Shown here piece after piece: positions 11,460-23,350 of a stretch of 64,000 bases of DNA. The stretch is taken from contig JNEU01001102.1 in assembly GCA_000697475.1 (NCBI GenBank), positions 149,812 to 213,811 on the forward strand, read 5' to 3'. The notes under the pieces are model-generated. The model searched no databases and was not told the origin of the DNA. It saw only the letters and a program-made list of their open reading frames with translations. Source of the DNA: Lichtheimia corymbifera B2541. Its lineage: Eukaryota; Mucoromycota; Mucoromycetes; Mucorales; Lichtheimiaceae. A program made the position numbers and the translations under genes. The first letter of the stretch is position 1. Each line of letters begins with the position of its first letter.

Positions 11460-11790
11460 CAACTCATGACCAACGATAGCCCTTTTGGATATCAAAGCTG
11501 CATACGACTCACTTGTGTATGAACAGCTACTCCTTACGTGACCAGCATCTACAGTTGCCAGGACTCTACCATGCCAGTCGATTGAAACTATAGCGCCCAC
11601 GGTCTTCCTCAAGCATCCAGTGGACCACAACATCATTTCGAATCATACGAGAGGAACACTGATCCATTACTACTCCAATCATGGCGCCATCCATTCCCAA
11701 GCTGAAAATTGCTACGCCATTTGGTAATTGGTCATACAAGTTGATGCCATTTGGTGTTCAGAATGGTCCGAGTGCTTTTTGTCGAACCAT
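11460..11790 (+). mobile_element. Reverse-transcriptase fragments (LINE-like, then Ty3-like)
   Basis: 11478 onward reads ALLDIKAAYDSLVYEQLLL, similar to the catalytic start of LINE reverse transcriptases, with a matching DHNIISNHTRGT about 45 codons later. At about 11706 it is followed by TPFGNWSYKLMPFGVQNGPS, which resembles the MPFGLxNAPxxF motif of Ty3-type enzymes. Internal stops show both are dead. Assignment is by motif only. Confidence 0.45.
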
Positions 11791-13090
11791 ATCCATGGCT
11801 CCATCACTATGATCATGTCCGACTTGCAGTCAGTCAAGATACACCTTCGTGGCGTGTGGTTTATTGTAAGGATCAATTCTCAGTCTGATCCCACTCTTGT
11901 ATGCTCGGGATTGGAGAAGGAGAAAATCCTGAACTTGGTGGAACATGTCATGGAAATCGCTCGTTCGGGTCCTGATGCTGCTGTGCCCACGCTCAACTGG
12001 GCCATGAACTACAAAATCCCGGACCCCAAGCTCGAACAAGCTGAGGTGAAGCGCTATCCAAAGGATTCTACTTCACGAAGACGGCAATCCATAGGAGCCA
12101 TCATCGCATCAGCTCACTTTTGTACGTCCGTCAAAAGTGAATTGGTCGTCATGTTTCTCGGTATGTCTTTGGTTGTATACATTCAAACTTATACATTCAT
12201 GCTAATCCTATTATATAGAAATGGCCCCTTCCTCCATTTCAACCATATAGGTGGTTGGGCTGCTCATGTTAGGAGTGGCAATCCTCCCAACCATCTTGGT
12301 TGTCTATACAGTTAACACCCTCGGTGCCCGATATGAAGCTTCCAAATCATTTCGATCGTTCATTTGGAAAGAATTTCCTACCTTCAAGCCATCACAAACG
12401 GCCGGTGTTGATGAGTTGTTCCGGCTCTTGCTGCAAAAGGCGTCAATGGGTCTACGTCAAATGTTTATTGTGTTCTGATCCAAGTTCATGGCAAATACAA
12501 GACCCGGTTTTACAAGTACCATCCTTTGTTCGTCGTGGATCCCTGGCTTGATTACTTGCAAGTCATGTATCGGGTTGGTTTTCACGCCCTAATGATAACC
12601 GTGATGGCTTGCGTGAAACGTATGCGGTCCTCTACCAAAAACGTGCACCTGGATCATCCTTTATGTTCAATCGCAAGGCCTTTTCGCTTTACACAGTTTT
12701 AGCCCTCCAAGATTCGATGACTTCCAACCACTCGATGGAGGTTTTTTTCCGGCTCGTCTATGTCGTTGTTTTTTTCTCGTGGTGTCTTCATCCTTTTGGT
12801 TGCGGTGGCTGTAGTCCGGTGGTGCTGTCTGTCTTTCATCTCTCAGCATAATTCCATCGTCATTAAAATTCAGTTCGTGTGTCCCTCCATCCACTCAAGA
12901 GGATTTTGTTACAATCTTTTGGGGCCCGTCCAGACAGGCATGGTAAACAAGGAGAAATATAACGGATCTCTTTTTCTCCTTGATATCATACAAACGTATT
13001 TGACACCGCGTATTCTGTCAACCGCTCGAGATCCCAAACAACTGGTACGTATATCAAGGACGGCGTCAGGACTGCTGGGATAATGATACT
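11791..13090 (+). pseudogene. Unrecognised broken gene fragments
   Basis: Three coding-like stretches occur: about 11865-12160 (LVEHVMEIARSGPDAAVPTL), 12250-12475 with a hydrophobic segment (LLMLGVAILPTILVVYTV), and 12470-12760 spread over two frames. Donor- and acceptor-like sites lie near 12162 and 12250. Frameshifts near 12470 and 12620 indicate decay. I cannot name the protein. Confidence 0.3.
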
Positions 13091-13600
13091 TACGACCATG
13101 ATGGATCTTTTAATATAGCTACAGTGCGGATAGAATGATTCTACCACATCACATCGATTGGCGACCTGGAGTCACCTCGAATTGTCGTAGGCACGACCGG
13201 CAATTCATTGAGTGACGAAAGGGAGCCATGAGATGTGGTAGAAGCCCACCTCACCCAAGACCCTACCACATCTCGGTCAACAACCTTTCTGGCGCCTAAG
13301 ATATGAGGAGCTACATAGATTTCTTTTGTTTATTATATATTTTCTGAGAATAAAGCACGGATAGAATGATTCTACTTCATTTTACTGCTTTTGTACCGTG
13401 TTTATACACACATTTATTTACCCCACATTTTATCTTTATCTTTGGTATCATTTCTTATTGCACACCGCGTATTTATACCCGTTTCCTGTGCACACTTATA
13501 TTCCCATGTTTTGTACTTGTCTGTAGAGACACATGCAAAGGTTCTGACCCGCATTGCAATAACATCACCATATTATCAGCCAATCACATGAATCCCAATG
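13091..13600. other. Non-coding stretch with short inverted and direct repeats
   Basis: CGGATAGAATGATTCTAC occurs at 13127-13144 and 13358-13375. GAGATGTGGTAG (13230-13241) is the exact inverse of CTACCACATCTC (13263-13274), giving a 12-bp stem with a 21-nt loop. No gene is recognised. Confidence 0.7.
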
Positions 13601-13991
13601 TTTGTTTGGAGGGTGAATAAAAGTGGATCTGTATTCAGAAAAATGCTTGTCCAGTGATAGGTCGCACAAATCTGCAGATGCATTGATGACTGAGATCCGA
13701 ATGCACAAAAAGGGTGATGAAATTGCTAGGCAACGGTATTTGGATGCATCAAGACGGTATAGCAACAATTATCTTTTTATTGTATCGATGTTCAATCAAA
13801 AAAGAGTCGCATTGAAGAAGAGTGAAGAGTGTAGATGATTGGTGCAACAAAAGGCTTTAGATCGTGTTTAAATGTGATACGGCGCGCTCTAGTAGGAGGA
13901 TATGCAGCGAATGCGGGAGGTCAATCTCGATTACTACGATACCTTGGTAGACGCCCAATTTTCGCCTTTGCTTCCTTCCACAACTCCAGCA
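13601..13991 (+). other. Short open frame and 5' region of the E2 gene
   Basis: An open frame at 13623-13838 has a charged, helix-like composition (TEIRMHKKGDEIARQRYLDA) but no recognisable family. 13902-13991 is open and in frame with the E2 start at 13992, with ATGs at 13902 and 13911, so an N-terminal extension of up to 30 residues cannot be excluded. Confidence 0.3.
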
Positions 13992-15287
13992 ATGAAAGAA
14001 ACATACAATCTCAAGAATCCTGGTAATTTCCCACCTGCATTCTCTATGCCGCTGTTGTCCTGCAGCATCCCATGAGGCAAAGTGAATGGGGCATGGCGTT
14101 TAGTTGTAAAGGGCAATACACAATGACTAACTATTGTCACACCATTTAGCTGTAAAGCGTATTATGCAAGAAGCTAGAGAGTTGGCGACCGAGTCGTGTT
14201 ATGAATATGAAGCACATCCATTGGAGGTATAGTTTATATCATTATCCACCTATTGCATCATACCAAATGATTACATATATATACCAGGACAATATATTTG
14301 AATGGCACTTTACCGTACGTGGTCCAGGCGGCACCGAATTTGAAGACGGCAGGTAGGATTCATACTGACGAGGGTGGACGACGATATTGATACACAATGG
14401 CAGATATCATGGACGGATCTTGCTTCCTGCTGAATATCCCTTCAAGCCGCCAGAATTGATCTTTTTGACAGTAAGTTGGATATTGAACCACAAGATTGGA
14501 TTATGTCTCACCCGATATCACAGCCAAATGGACGTTTCGAACTTAACACAAAGGTGTGCCTAAGCGTGACAGGCTATCATCCAGAGTTCTGGCAACCTGC
14601 TTGGGGTAGTAAGTATGAAGTTCTCTATCTCTTGGTGGGTTACTCAAAATTCCATCCATAGTCCGTACTGTCATCTTGGCTGTGATGGGATTTTTCCCTA
14701 CCGAAGCTCGTGGTGCTATTGGTGGATTGGATTATACAAAGGAAGAACGGCGTGTCTTTGCTAAAAAGTAAGTGGAGGAGTGGATTATGGTATGGTTGAA
14801 AGGTGACTTATATGATGTCATTTCAAGGTCGAAAACGTGGACTTGCTCTGTGTGCAACATATCCAACAATGAATTATTACAAGATACAGCTCCTCATCGT
14901 CAGAAAAACAACCAAGAAGACAATGTGCCTGATTTTTCTTTATCATACAAGTCAAACAACACCACCACCAACACCACTTCTACTAGTAGTAATGAACAAC
15001 GAGATGAATTGGGTCAGCAAAATCAAGGTCAAGATGGATCATCATCCTCAGTTGGAAATTCGCCAGCGATACCAAATCAATTGAATGACAACCCTGCCAC
15101 AGCATTATCTTCATCCTCATCATCCTCATCATCTCAATCCACAAGATCTATACCCATACAGCCACCAGCATCATCTAGAACATCTATAGATACATCGACT
15201 ACTAGACGACCTCCATTGTGGCTTGATGGCTTGATTGGTGCATTGATAACATTGTTAGTTACATTGATTGTTCGTCGCTTTTTGTAA
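13992..15287 (+). CDS. UBC6: Ubc6/UBE2J-type ER ubiquitin-conjugating enzyme
   Basis: Seven exons (13992-14022, 14150-14226, 14288-14352, 14404-14470, 14524-14608, 14662-14767, 14828-15287) encode 296 aa. The start METYNLKNPAVKR-like block matches UBE2J enzymes. The UBC fold occupies about residues 1-160. It has the family's TPNGRF in place of HPN, and the active-site Cys lies in KVCLSVTGYHPE. A Ser/Asn-rich linker follows, then a C-terminal membrane anchor (LIGALITLLVTLIV) ending RRFL, giving a tail-anchored enzyme facing the cytosol. Family role: passing ubiquitin to ER-associated degradation substrates. It converges on Psf1, whose stop is 193 bp away. The start at 13992 is chosen by family length; in-frame upstream ATGs exist. 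Confidence 0.9.
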
Positions 15288-15480
15288 CAATGAAAACTAA
15301 AACGTTTATTAAACAAAGATAAACAAAGAACAATGAAATGCAAGGAAGATGAATGAGTTAAAAACGACAAAAAAGAGTTGTACAAGGATGAGGTTCATAT
15401 GCACACAAGCGGGATGGATGGGAGATGAGAAGGAGAATGAGAGAGAGGATGAGAGGGGGGGTGGAATGATGATGAAAGAT

Positions 15481-16116
15481 TTAAGAAGTGATATGTTTGA
15501 GATAACCAGCGTTGATGAGTGCTTCCACATCTGATCGACGAACGAATTCTTGGTTTCCTTTGACGAGGTTGAGTTCACCGAATTCAGTGTTGATACGTCC
15601 CGCATCTCGTAAAACACGCACTTCGATGTATAAATCCAAAGGCGGATCAAGACCCACACCACCGTTACCGCCTAAATCCACATCCAGGAAGCTTTGCTTG
15701 TATGTGTTGACCATTTCGCCATATTCTTGAAGGAATCTTTGCTCCGAGCTGCTGAGCGATGCTTTGATTTCACGTTGACTGGCGGGTCGTCGGTCTCCCA
15801 CATCCCAGGAAAGTTCCTTTAGTTTTTCCACTCGTTGTCGATGATATGCAAACAGCACACGCTTGTTCCTCTTGACCGTCAAGTGATGTAACATGATTTG
15901 TGTCAATTGACTCGGTTTATTCGGTGGAGGTGCATCTGGATTGCTGGCATTGGCGCGCATGGCATGAAGAATCGATTCGGCTCGTGAGTGCAGCTGGCGC
16001 GTCTCTCGGCAAATGGTCTGTACTAGATCGTCATTGTACGGTGATACCAACAAGTCGGCTGTGCGTTTGGCTTCTCGTGCTAGTTTATCACCGGATTCTC
16101 CAAAGGACGCTGCCAT
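15481..16116 (-). CDS. PSF1: GINS complex subunit Psf1
   Basis: This is a single-exon gene of 211 aa. The order of blocks follows Psf1: an N-terminal helix (GDKLAREAKRTADL), DDLVQTICRETRQLH, the central QIMLHHLTVKRNKRVLFAYH helix block, a linker, and the C-terminal small domain ending with LNLVKGNQEFVRRSDVEALI. GINS joins Cdc45 and Mcm2-7 in the replicative helicase. The frame stays open upstream to 16260, but that 48-residue extension contains a hydrophobic stretch absent from the family. The ATG at 16116 (context TTGCTATGGCAG) is therefore preferred and the rest taken as leader. Confidence 0.9.
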   Translation of the reverse strand: MAASFGESGDKLAREAKRTADLLVSPYNDDLVQTICRETRQLHSRAESILHAMRANASNPDAPPPNKPSQLTQIMLHHLTVKRNKRVLFAYHRQRVEKLKELSWDVGDRRPASQREIKASLSSSEQRFLQEYGEMVNTYKQSFLDVDLGGNGGVGLDPPLDLYIEVRVLRDAGRINTEFGELNLVKGNQEFVRRSDVEALINAGYLKHITS

Positions 16117-16896
16117 AGCAAAGGATATATAATAGAATAGAGTAGCGTGTGTGCAGCAGAATAATAAAAAAAGAGTAAGAGGAGTTGAGGAACGGCTAAC
16201 GAGACTACTTTTTTCTGTACATCTTCCGCACCATCCAGGCACATGACCTTGCTTGCTCATACCTTTGTGCTTACAGACTCATTCTCCCCCTACATCCATG
16301 GCCTATTGTGATCAACGTGACCATTGTATAGGTTGGATTTGTGGACATTATATGTTGCGTCATTATCCAATATATACCTTCTCATCGTTGATCATTGTCA
16401 ATAAACAATCATGCATTATTATCAGCGATATTGTTGCTGTGATAAGTGGATTTGGAACAGGGTGTCCATAATCTGAAGATTGGCCATTTTCATGCCAACC
16501 GAATCTGTTAGCTGCATTCACAATCATTGACAGCTGTTATAGACATCCTAAAAGTTGCTAGTGGATGCTTGTATGTTGACCATTTGATGACATACAGGCT
16601 GGGCACAAGCTGGTGAATCATGATGATATTGATGATCAATGAATTCTTTGGAGATTGGGTGATGGTGAAGCAGCATAGGAGGGGCCATTGTTCATGATCC
16701 CTTGTTTTAGATTACATCACAGCCTGCTGATGTATGTACTTAAATACAGCCGATCGTGAGGAAAGGATGATTTTCTTCTGTATTCATGCACATTCCAATG
16801 ATCCCGGACAATATAAAAAGAGCCATGCACTTTTGTAAACAATCTTATATCACTCTCAGCTCCCAAAAAGCCAAACCATCACTTGTTTTCACAACA
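16117..16896. other. Intergenic region upstream of Psf1 and the small peptide gene
   Basis: This divergent promoter region between Psf1 (-) and the 56-aa secreted peptide (+) has a TATA-like TATATA near 16125 and the peptide's TATA box at 16812. No coding exon is recognised. Confidence 0.5.
16812..16819 (+). promoter_or_regulatory. TATA box of the small secreted peptide gene
   Basis: TATAAAAA lies 85 nt before the ATG at 16897, the arrangement also seen at the chitinase gene. Confidence 0.45.
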
Positions 16897-17067
16897 ATGA
16901 TCAAGCCTGCAACAACACGTTTACTGCTATGGTGCTATTTTCTCGGAGCAGTTTCATTGACAACCACTATCCACGCCCTACCCGTGATACTTTTTGATGT
17001 CGATCTCGCAGCAAGTCCAATCCTTCACTATGATCACCCACGTCCCATTGTATGGCAAAACGAATGA
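16897..17067 (+). CDS. Small secreted peptide, 56 aa, unknown
   Basis: This is a single exon with a basic N-terminus followed by a hydrophobic core (LLLWCYFLGAVSLTTT) and a likely signal cleavage after residue 26-27 (THA/LPV-like context). About 29 mature residues remain, acidic and Pro/His-containing, without cysteine. No family is recognised. A TATA box precedes it, and AATAAT/AATAAA clusters at 17134-17147 could serve as the 3' end signal. An ATG at 16786 in the same frame would abolish the N-terminal signal and precedes the TATA box. Confidence 0.45.
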   Translation: MIKPATTRLLLWCYFLGAVSLTTTIHALPVILFDVDLAASPILHYDHPRPIVWQNE

Positions 17068-17154
17068 TAAAGGCACAACTTAGCCATGCATCCATACTGT
17101 ACTTTATATAATCCACGCATTCCTCTTTGTACAATAATAAATAATAAAGCTGAT

Positions 17155-20100
17155 CTAGCTCAACTCGAAACCGGTATTGGCATTGATTGCTGGAAATGAT
17201 ATATGTATCAGTATTCACCCATCCTCTTTATATTCAAATCCCTCCGTCTTACCGTATAGCAGCTTCTCTCGTAACAGGGACTTCTTGGTATAAGCTGCTC
17301 AATAACAAGAAATGAGCTTCTCTTACTCAACAATGACGCACTATAAAATGAAAAGAACTTACCGGGAAGTTTCAAGAGATTAAAGCTAAAACAAGTAATA
17401 GAAAAGCATAAGACCATTGTGTTCTTTGCAGCAAGGAATGTTATGTCTTACCATGTAGAGGCTGTTGGTAAACGGCCGCCTTTGTTGGTTGATCCATTTC
17501 CAATCTTGAAAAGAGTCTTGACCATGCCCAAGCCGTCAACGGTACCTTGTCGAGCATCAGGATCCACAGTGACCATACGGATGGTGAATGGGGGATACAA
17601 GTAGCTAAATCCTCCCAATGGGGGCTAGTATGGAGATGTAAATACCTGATGACTCGTAAATTAAACTATCCTTTTACCTTTGAACAACTCGTAACAAATT
17701 TGAGGAATGCGCGCTTTTCTTCAGAATTGAATTCTTGAATGATTTGCCATAGAGACCGAATGATGGGATGTTGATCAAAGTATCCATTGTGATATTCAGT
17801 GTGTTGTCGTAAATCAGCAATGTCTACATAATGTTGCCATGTTGAGAATACATCAATGTCTATATGTTCCAATCTTCCTTACCAAAGTCCGTATCCTCGC
17901 CAGAAATGACCCTATAATGACAATGAGCATCCATCATAACGCCTTTGTTCTACTACTACCCTACCTTTGGAGCTCTGGCGGAGAAAACACCTTGATCCAT
18001 CCCTCAGTAATGATAGACCGAAAGCCATCCACAAATGCACGGGTTTGTTCACGTGTTTGCTGGTTCAATTTGTAGTCAGCCATTCTGTACACGTATTCAA
18101 TCTTGTTCTCGTTGGTGACAGGCGTGTTCTTCCCCCGCTATAATGAATGTTAGTTGTTGACATGGACACAAAGAGAGTATATTTGATTCTTACATATTTA
18201 AGCTCGTGGGTAGTAACATGACCGAAAGCTTCTTCGTCAGTCGCAAAATATAGGCCGAGATCCTCCACGCACCCTATGTACCAGAAGATTAATATCCCAA
18301 TCATCATCCAAATGACCAAGATGCCAGCATACATACCATCATAACGCTTCAGAAAGATCAAGTTCCTCCACACATCCTCGTCCAATTCCCGAAGCTCTTG
18401 CAAAAATACATTGCGTCCCAGTAGTTTGGCGAGTAAAAAGCTTGCAAATTGGATGTCTGACAGAATACCTTCATAGATAGCTTTGCCAATAACCTGAATA
18501 AAGGGATACTTTAGCGGTTGTTGGTGACGTCTATTACAAGATTTACCTTGCCGATAAATTCAAATAGCCTGATATGGTTTTTCCCATGAATGGAGGATGT
18601 AGGGGATGGGTACACCAGGTTGGTGGATGCTGTAGTGGCGAAAAGACCAAAGGAGGGTTCAAACACTTGATTGACCAGCAACGAGACAAAGTCTATGGAA
18701 ACAAAAGAATGAGTGACAAGTATACAATAACTGAGCTGCTGTGCTACATGCCTTTGAATGGTCCACCTTGATCAATACCAGCTTCTTCGACACCTGTAAA
18801 TCGGGCATTTAGTATCCTTGCAATGATTAAAAAAGACATCACCCTTACCAAGCTCATTGACAAAAGTTACACGAATCACGCCTTTCCAAGCTGCTGGTGG
18901 GATACCACCCAGTCCACGTATTCCGTCTTCAAGAATATGATTTCTTCGTACGCGAATTGAACAGTGACCAGTACGCATAGTGTTAGCTCTATCATGGGCG
19001 ATCCAATCTCGAAAGATAGTCAACCGTGTTTCAAAAGGAATAGTGTGTGGCATCAGCTGCAATATCCGGAGTGGAACGGGATCTCCTTGTCGAAAGCGGT
19101 CAAGGAAGGAGGCAGCTGCTGGTGGTTTGGAAGCATTGAACAAGGACAAGATGGATTGCTTGATGGTGGGATCCGAGACCAATAACCAATGACCCTCTGG
19201 GCAAAAAGGATGTCGCATATCCAAGTCATAGATTTGTAACAACAGGCGATGAGCTGCACGAAAAGCACGGATCGAAGCTGCTGCCATAGCGGCGTCGTTT
19301 TGTTGTTGGTCACTCTTGGCATGTTGTAGCAATGCAAAATAAAATGTGTTGAGAAAGGTGCTCAAATCAATCAAGTCTTGAGTAGAGAAAGGCGTCTCAT
19401 GTTCGAAAATATCCGTGTCATCCAAGGTACTACATACAAACAAAATTCATGCAAATAGGATGGTCAGCCAATGAAATGACACAAGGAGGCCTAGTACTTA
19501 CAGGAACACCAAGGATGCTGCTTCACAAAACATTTGGAGAACTTTGATGAGGGGCTCCTTTTCTACATTGCCATCTTCACGCCTTGCTGCATCAAGGTAT
19601 ATCGACATGCGTCCTCTTGGCCCAAATGTGTTCATAGCACGCCAAAGCTGGGGTATCAATCGTGTGGTGAATGCTATCTTGTTGATGATCTCCATTCGTT
19701 GCGAGGGAAACAGGCTTATCAACAACATGTACATGGCGAAAATCGATTCCACATTCATTGACAGCTCCACGACGTGTGCATAATCCTTGCTATCCAATAA
19801 TGCCGCCTGATTCTTTTTCTTGAAGAGTCTCGTTTTTAATCCATCTTTGGCTCCTGCTGCTGCTGCTCCACCAAAAAGTCTTGTGCTGTCAAAATTCAAA
19901 ACGTCGACAAAGACTTGATCCACAAATGAGCGCGACCAGAGATATTCAAGTTGTGCCTGAACACGTTCGTACACCACGACATCAATCGAGTTGCCCCAAT
20001 TGGAACAAGACCATTTGAACAAAGGATGATAATGCTTGTACTTTGATATCTGTCGATCCGAAATGTGCAGCCTGCATCGGTTGCCTAGGCAATTCGTCAA

Positions 20101-21219
20101 TTGCACCACTCTATCCACGGCTGCTGGAGAATCGCCCGCCTCTCGTATAAACTCCAAAAGATTCGCTAGCACAAACAGGTGTCCATTGCCTTGTAATGCA
20201 TCCAATAAAATCTCATAGACATCATTCTTTGTCTTGAACAGTGAAAAGACAGTATCCACGTCTGCCAATTTCTGTAGGTGTTGCACAATCATTTTGTTGA
20301 CCATGGTTGTAATCAAGGGTACTGAAAGAACAGAGGTGATGGTGTAAACAAGGCGTGATTCTCGTTGATCCTCAGTGATGGATGATTCGAGAGGGAATAA
20401 GCAGATGCGAGCCATTGTTGTGAGCCAAAGTTGTAAGGAACGTAGCTCTTTGGTATCATCGGATGAAGAGAGTGATCCTCCACTCCTCGCCTTTCTTTGT
20501 TCGAGCTTGGCAGCACGTTCAACGCGTCGTATCATGGCATCTCGTGGGTTGAATGAAAGTAAGCAATCGTCTAGAATACTTTGTGCTGAAAGTAAAAGGG
20601 ATTCGGCTGGATGTGGTATTGTATGCTGCATGTTGAAGGGGTACTTGACAATGAATGTCTTTGGATTCAGGTAGTGCAATAACAAATTCAACTCAGGTCC
20701 TGCAAGATACATGTCGGTCATTGTGGTCCCTGCACATACTCGTTCGAGACATTGTCGCAACACATACTTCAAGTATCCAAGTGCACGTTCATTATATCGG
20801 TTGTCAAGGAGAAGCGAATGATACATGTAGTACTGTCCACTACTCTCATCGTTGGTGGTACTGGATGGTTCTGGTGCTCGGTGCTTTGCTGCTAGGCATT
20901 TACATACTGCTACAAGTCGTTTGTTGTTGGGTTGTCGTCGTGGCTCATGTCGACACAAGAAGCAATAAATGCCAACCAGTCGATAGCATTCCACAATGGT
21001 GAGAGAATGGTCATCCAGTTGCTTATCCCACGAGGTCCAACATTCGTTCAATGCTCTTCGTTGTCGACAATGTCGCTGCCACCATTGTTGTAAAAGGCGT
21101 GCTGCTCTTTCTTGTTTGGTCTGCGTTTCCTTTTCCAAACGTTCTTTTTCTCGACGTTGTCTCTCGATTCGTGTACGTTCAACAAAGGCTTTTTTGTCTT
21201 GGTTGGTAGGAGTGAACAT
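17155..21219 (-). CDS. HUL5: HECT E3 ubiquitin ligase, Hul5/UBE3C type
   Basis: Thirteen exons on the minus strand (19502-21219, 18849-19429, 18752-18793, 18547-18692, 18337-18493, 18194-18273, 17965-18137, 17883-17911, 17678-17823, 17452-17624, 17363-17385, 17253-17294, 17155-17189) join in frame to 1114 aa. Residues ~38-60 form an IQ motif (RAARLLQQWWQRHCRQRR) as in UBE3C. The HECT domain begins near residue 750 (VTFVNELG...EEAGIDQGGPFKDF). The catalytic Cys (about residue 1082, RLPTASTCFNLLKLP) has its codon split TG/C by the intron between 17452 and 17385. It ends NTGFELS, as the family does. Family role: proteasome-associated chain elongation on misfolded proteins. The intron after 18752 has a GC donor (AAAG/GCATGT). 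The N-terminus may have a further exon upstream. Confidence 0.92.
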
Positions 21220-21389
21220 GATAAAGATTCGGTCCTCACCCCGTTCTCTCGTCGTTTGGCAGGCACAAATCCCGCCTTCACAACCACTGTCATTTTACAC
21301 CCACTTGCCCATTATTAGTATTCATGACAACGCTTAAGATGGTAAGCGGGATATAACCTGTGATTGATATTGGAATGGACATACTTATA

Positions 21390-21870
21390 CCACCTGCAGA
21401 AAAAAACCAGCTTTCAAGTGGCAGGTGGATTTATCACTTCAACTCGGGTACTCCAAGATGCTTGACCACTTTATCAGTTGGATCCATCATGGCAACAATT
21501 CCCACGCCCACTCACATATAAACAAGGCTGTTGTCGTCAACACTATTATACGCTATTTCTTTCTATCTGAAGCATCAATGGCCTTTGGTAAGTCTCAAGG
21601 ATGGTATTTATGTGATCTCCAAAATGAGAGTACTCATGCATTCATCCATGTAGCTCATATCACTGCTTTACCGCTTGAGGTGATCATTCATTCGGCTGTG
21701 CTCCTTGATGGATCCTTTGTGGTAGGTATATATAACTATCGTTTATATGCTGATATATGTTATTGAAAGGATGCCTTGTACATTTGTAGGCAAAAGCAGC
21801 CCCAGGCTGATGCGAGATTTGGGACTCCTTTGTTGGCGACAAAAGTACATGCTATTGGAATACATCAAAG
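21390..21870 (+). repeat. Copy 2 of the dispersed promoter/first-exon repeat
   Basis: It is collinear with 4735-5210: the CAAGTG..AGGTGGATTTATCA block, TATAAACAAGGCTGT, ATGGCCTTTGGTAAGT at 21577 and the TGTAG acceptor near 21652. Here the second exon stays open (AHITALPLEVIIHSAVLLDG). Confidence 0.6.
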
Positions 21871-23060
21871 GCCAAACACCAAACTTGATGGAACCAACTC
21901 TGACGTTACTACAAACAATTCATCCCATCATGCAACGTCATATCGGCCGGATGCAATGGCATCAACCGTAAAAGGGATACAAAATGCAAGCAGTAAGGCT
22001 TATGGCGAAGTCAAGCGGTTACAACTGTCACCACGCACCTTTTCATGGCTGCGAATATTGTTTTCGGGCCAAACAATTGGTCCCATAAGGTTCAACGAGT
22101 AGCAATCAAAACAGTAGGTATAGCCAATACTTTCATGAATCGTTGTCTCATTCAAGATAAATTAATATATAGATACCATGGAAATCTGGGAGCTACATGG
22201 TCGAAGCAATATACAAATGTACTGTTACGACACCCAGCAACTCCCACTCTGTAAGCACAGGAGCTGTTTCCAGTGGGTTACAGATCGGGACAATTATGTA
22301 ACACAACAGCTCAGCATTGCACACGATGTATGTCACGTGTTCAACTGTGTTTCCTGGAACGCAATCTAACATTTATATTATGAGTAGCCAAGTGCATCTT
22401 CTCCAACACGCGTTCACAAAACGTCACGACAAAGGTAACACGACTGCGCCATTCTTATAGCACAATGTTAAATATTTCCACATGGTGTTATTAGTGCTGA
22501 GGTCCATCAACGTGATGAAATCGATGATTTCTTCGACCCCCTACCTCCTGCAGTCGAACGGGTGCATTATTATTCTTAACATATGCTACACCTTGAGGCT
22601 TTCGGTAATGAATATTATACTTATAGATCTCTGATTTCGGGTTACAGCCACCGCCAGATCGCTTAGGTACGGATGACATTGGCTTGGGGCTTCCACCTCG
22701 ACCAAGATACGGATTTTATGTCGAAGGCAAGGACATGGCGCAGAAGTTTATCAATATAAGTCGAATGCAAAAGAAAGCTTGACACGGACAAAAATGTACG
22801 AAGCATCGCATGTCATGGAACTGTTGTAAGTGCAAAGTAGCATTGTTCAACATATGAATGATAACTTGGTGGCGTTCTACATAATGACTGAAATTGAAAA
22901 GTTTCATATCCCAAAGTCTGCCAAGGATGCTGCCGACTTCATCTTCCTCCTACAGCCAATGATGAACATCTTATCTGCGCTTGAGAAATGTGTACCGTGC
23001 ACAACGCCGGTCCTTGTTGAAGAGATGTCTCGACCTACGCTTGCAACACCAGAGTTCTAA
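21577..23060 (+). other. Candidate gene or pseudogene, unknown product
   Basis: A spliced start reads MAF, then AHITALPLEVIIHSAVLL. Further coding-like segments follow at 21776-22102 (QNASSKAYGEVKRLQL), 22645-22780 (RYGFYVEGKDMAQKFINI) and 22830-23060 (SAKDAADFIFLLQPMMNILS, ending SRPTLATPEF). I could not join all segments in one frame: the step near 22780 needs an indel or an unseen intron. It is therefore either a multi-exon gene that I mis-spliced or a decayed one. Its promoter and first exons belong to the three-copy repeat. LPLEVI is F-box-like but too short to call. Confidence 0.3.
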
Positions 23061-23350
23061 CAAATAACCCAGCCAGAAAAACGCCCATCACATTTATCAA
23101 TTATATGTAGCAGTATTCATGTATGACTTTATTGCAATTAAAGACAAGATGTTCCCCTGTTCCTAAACAGTAATACTGGCTTTTGGTGAATGAAGCAGTC
23201 ATTGATGTATTATGATGTTTGTGGCATGGCATACATACTGTTTAATTAAGATCCGGCGTGTGGCCTGTGGGTTGTCAAATGCCGCTTCTTCAATCTGCTG
23301 CTGGCAATTTTTGGCGGCTTGGTTGGCTCTCTTTCTGCTCTATTGCTATC

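Noticed and set aside
16117..16260. N-terminal extension of Psf1 with hydrophobic segment
   Set aside because: Psf1 is a nuclear protein without a leader. The ATG at 16116 gives the family length and a good start context.
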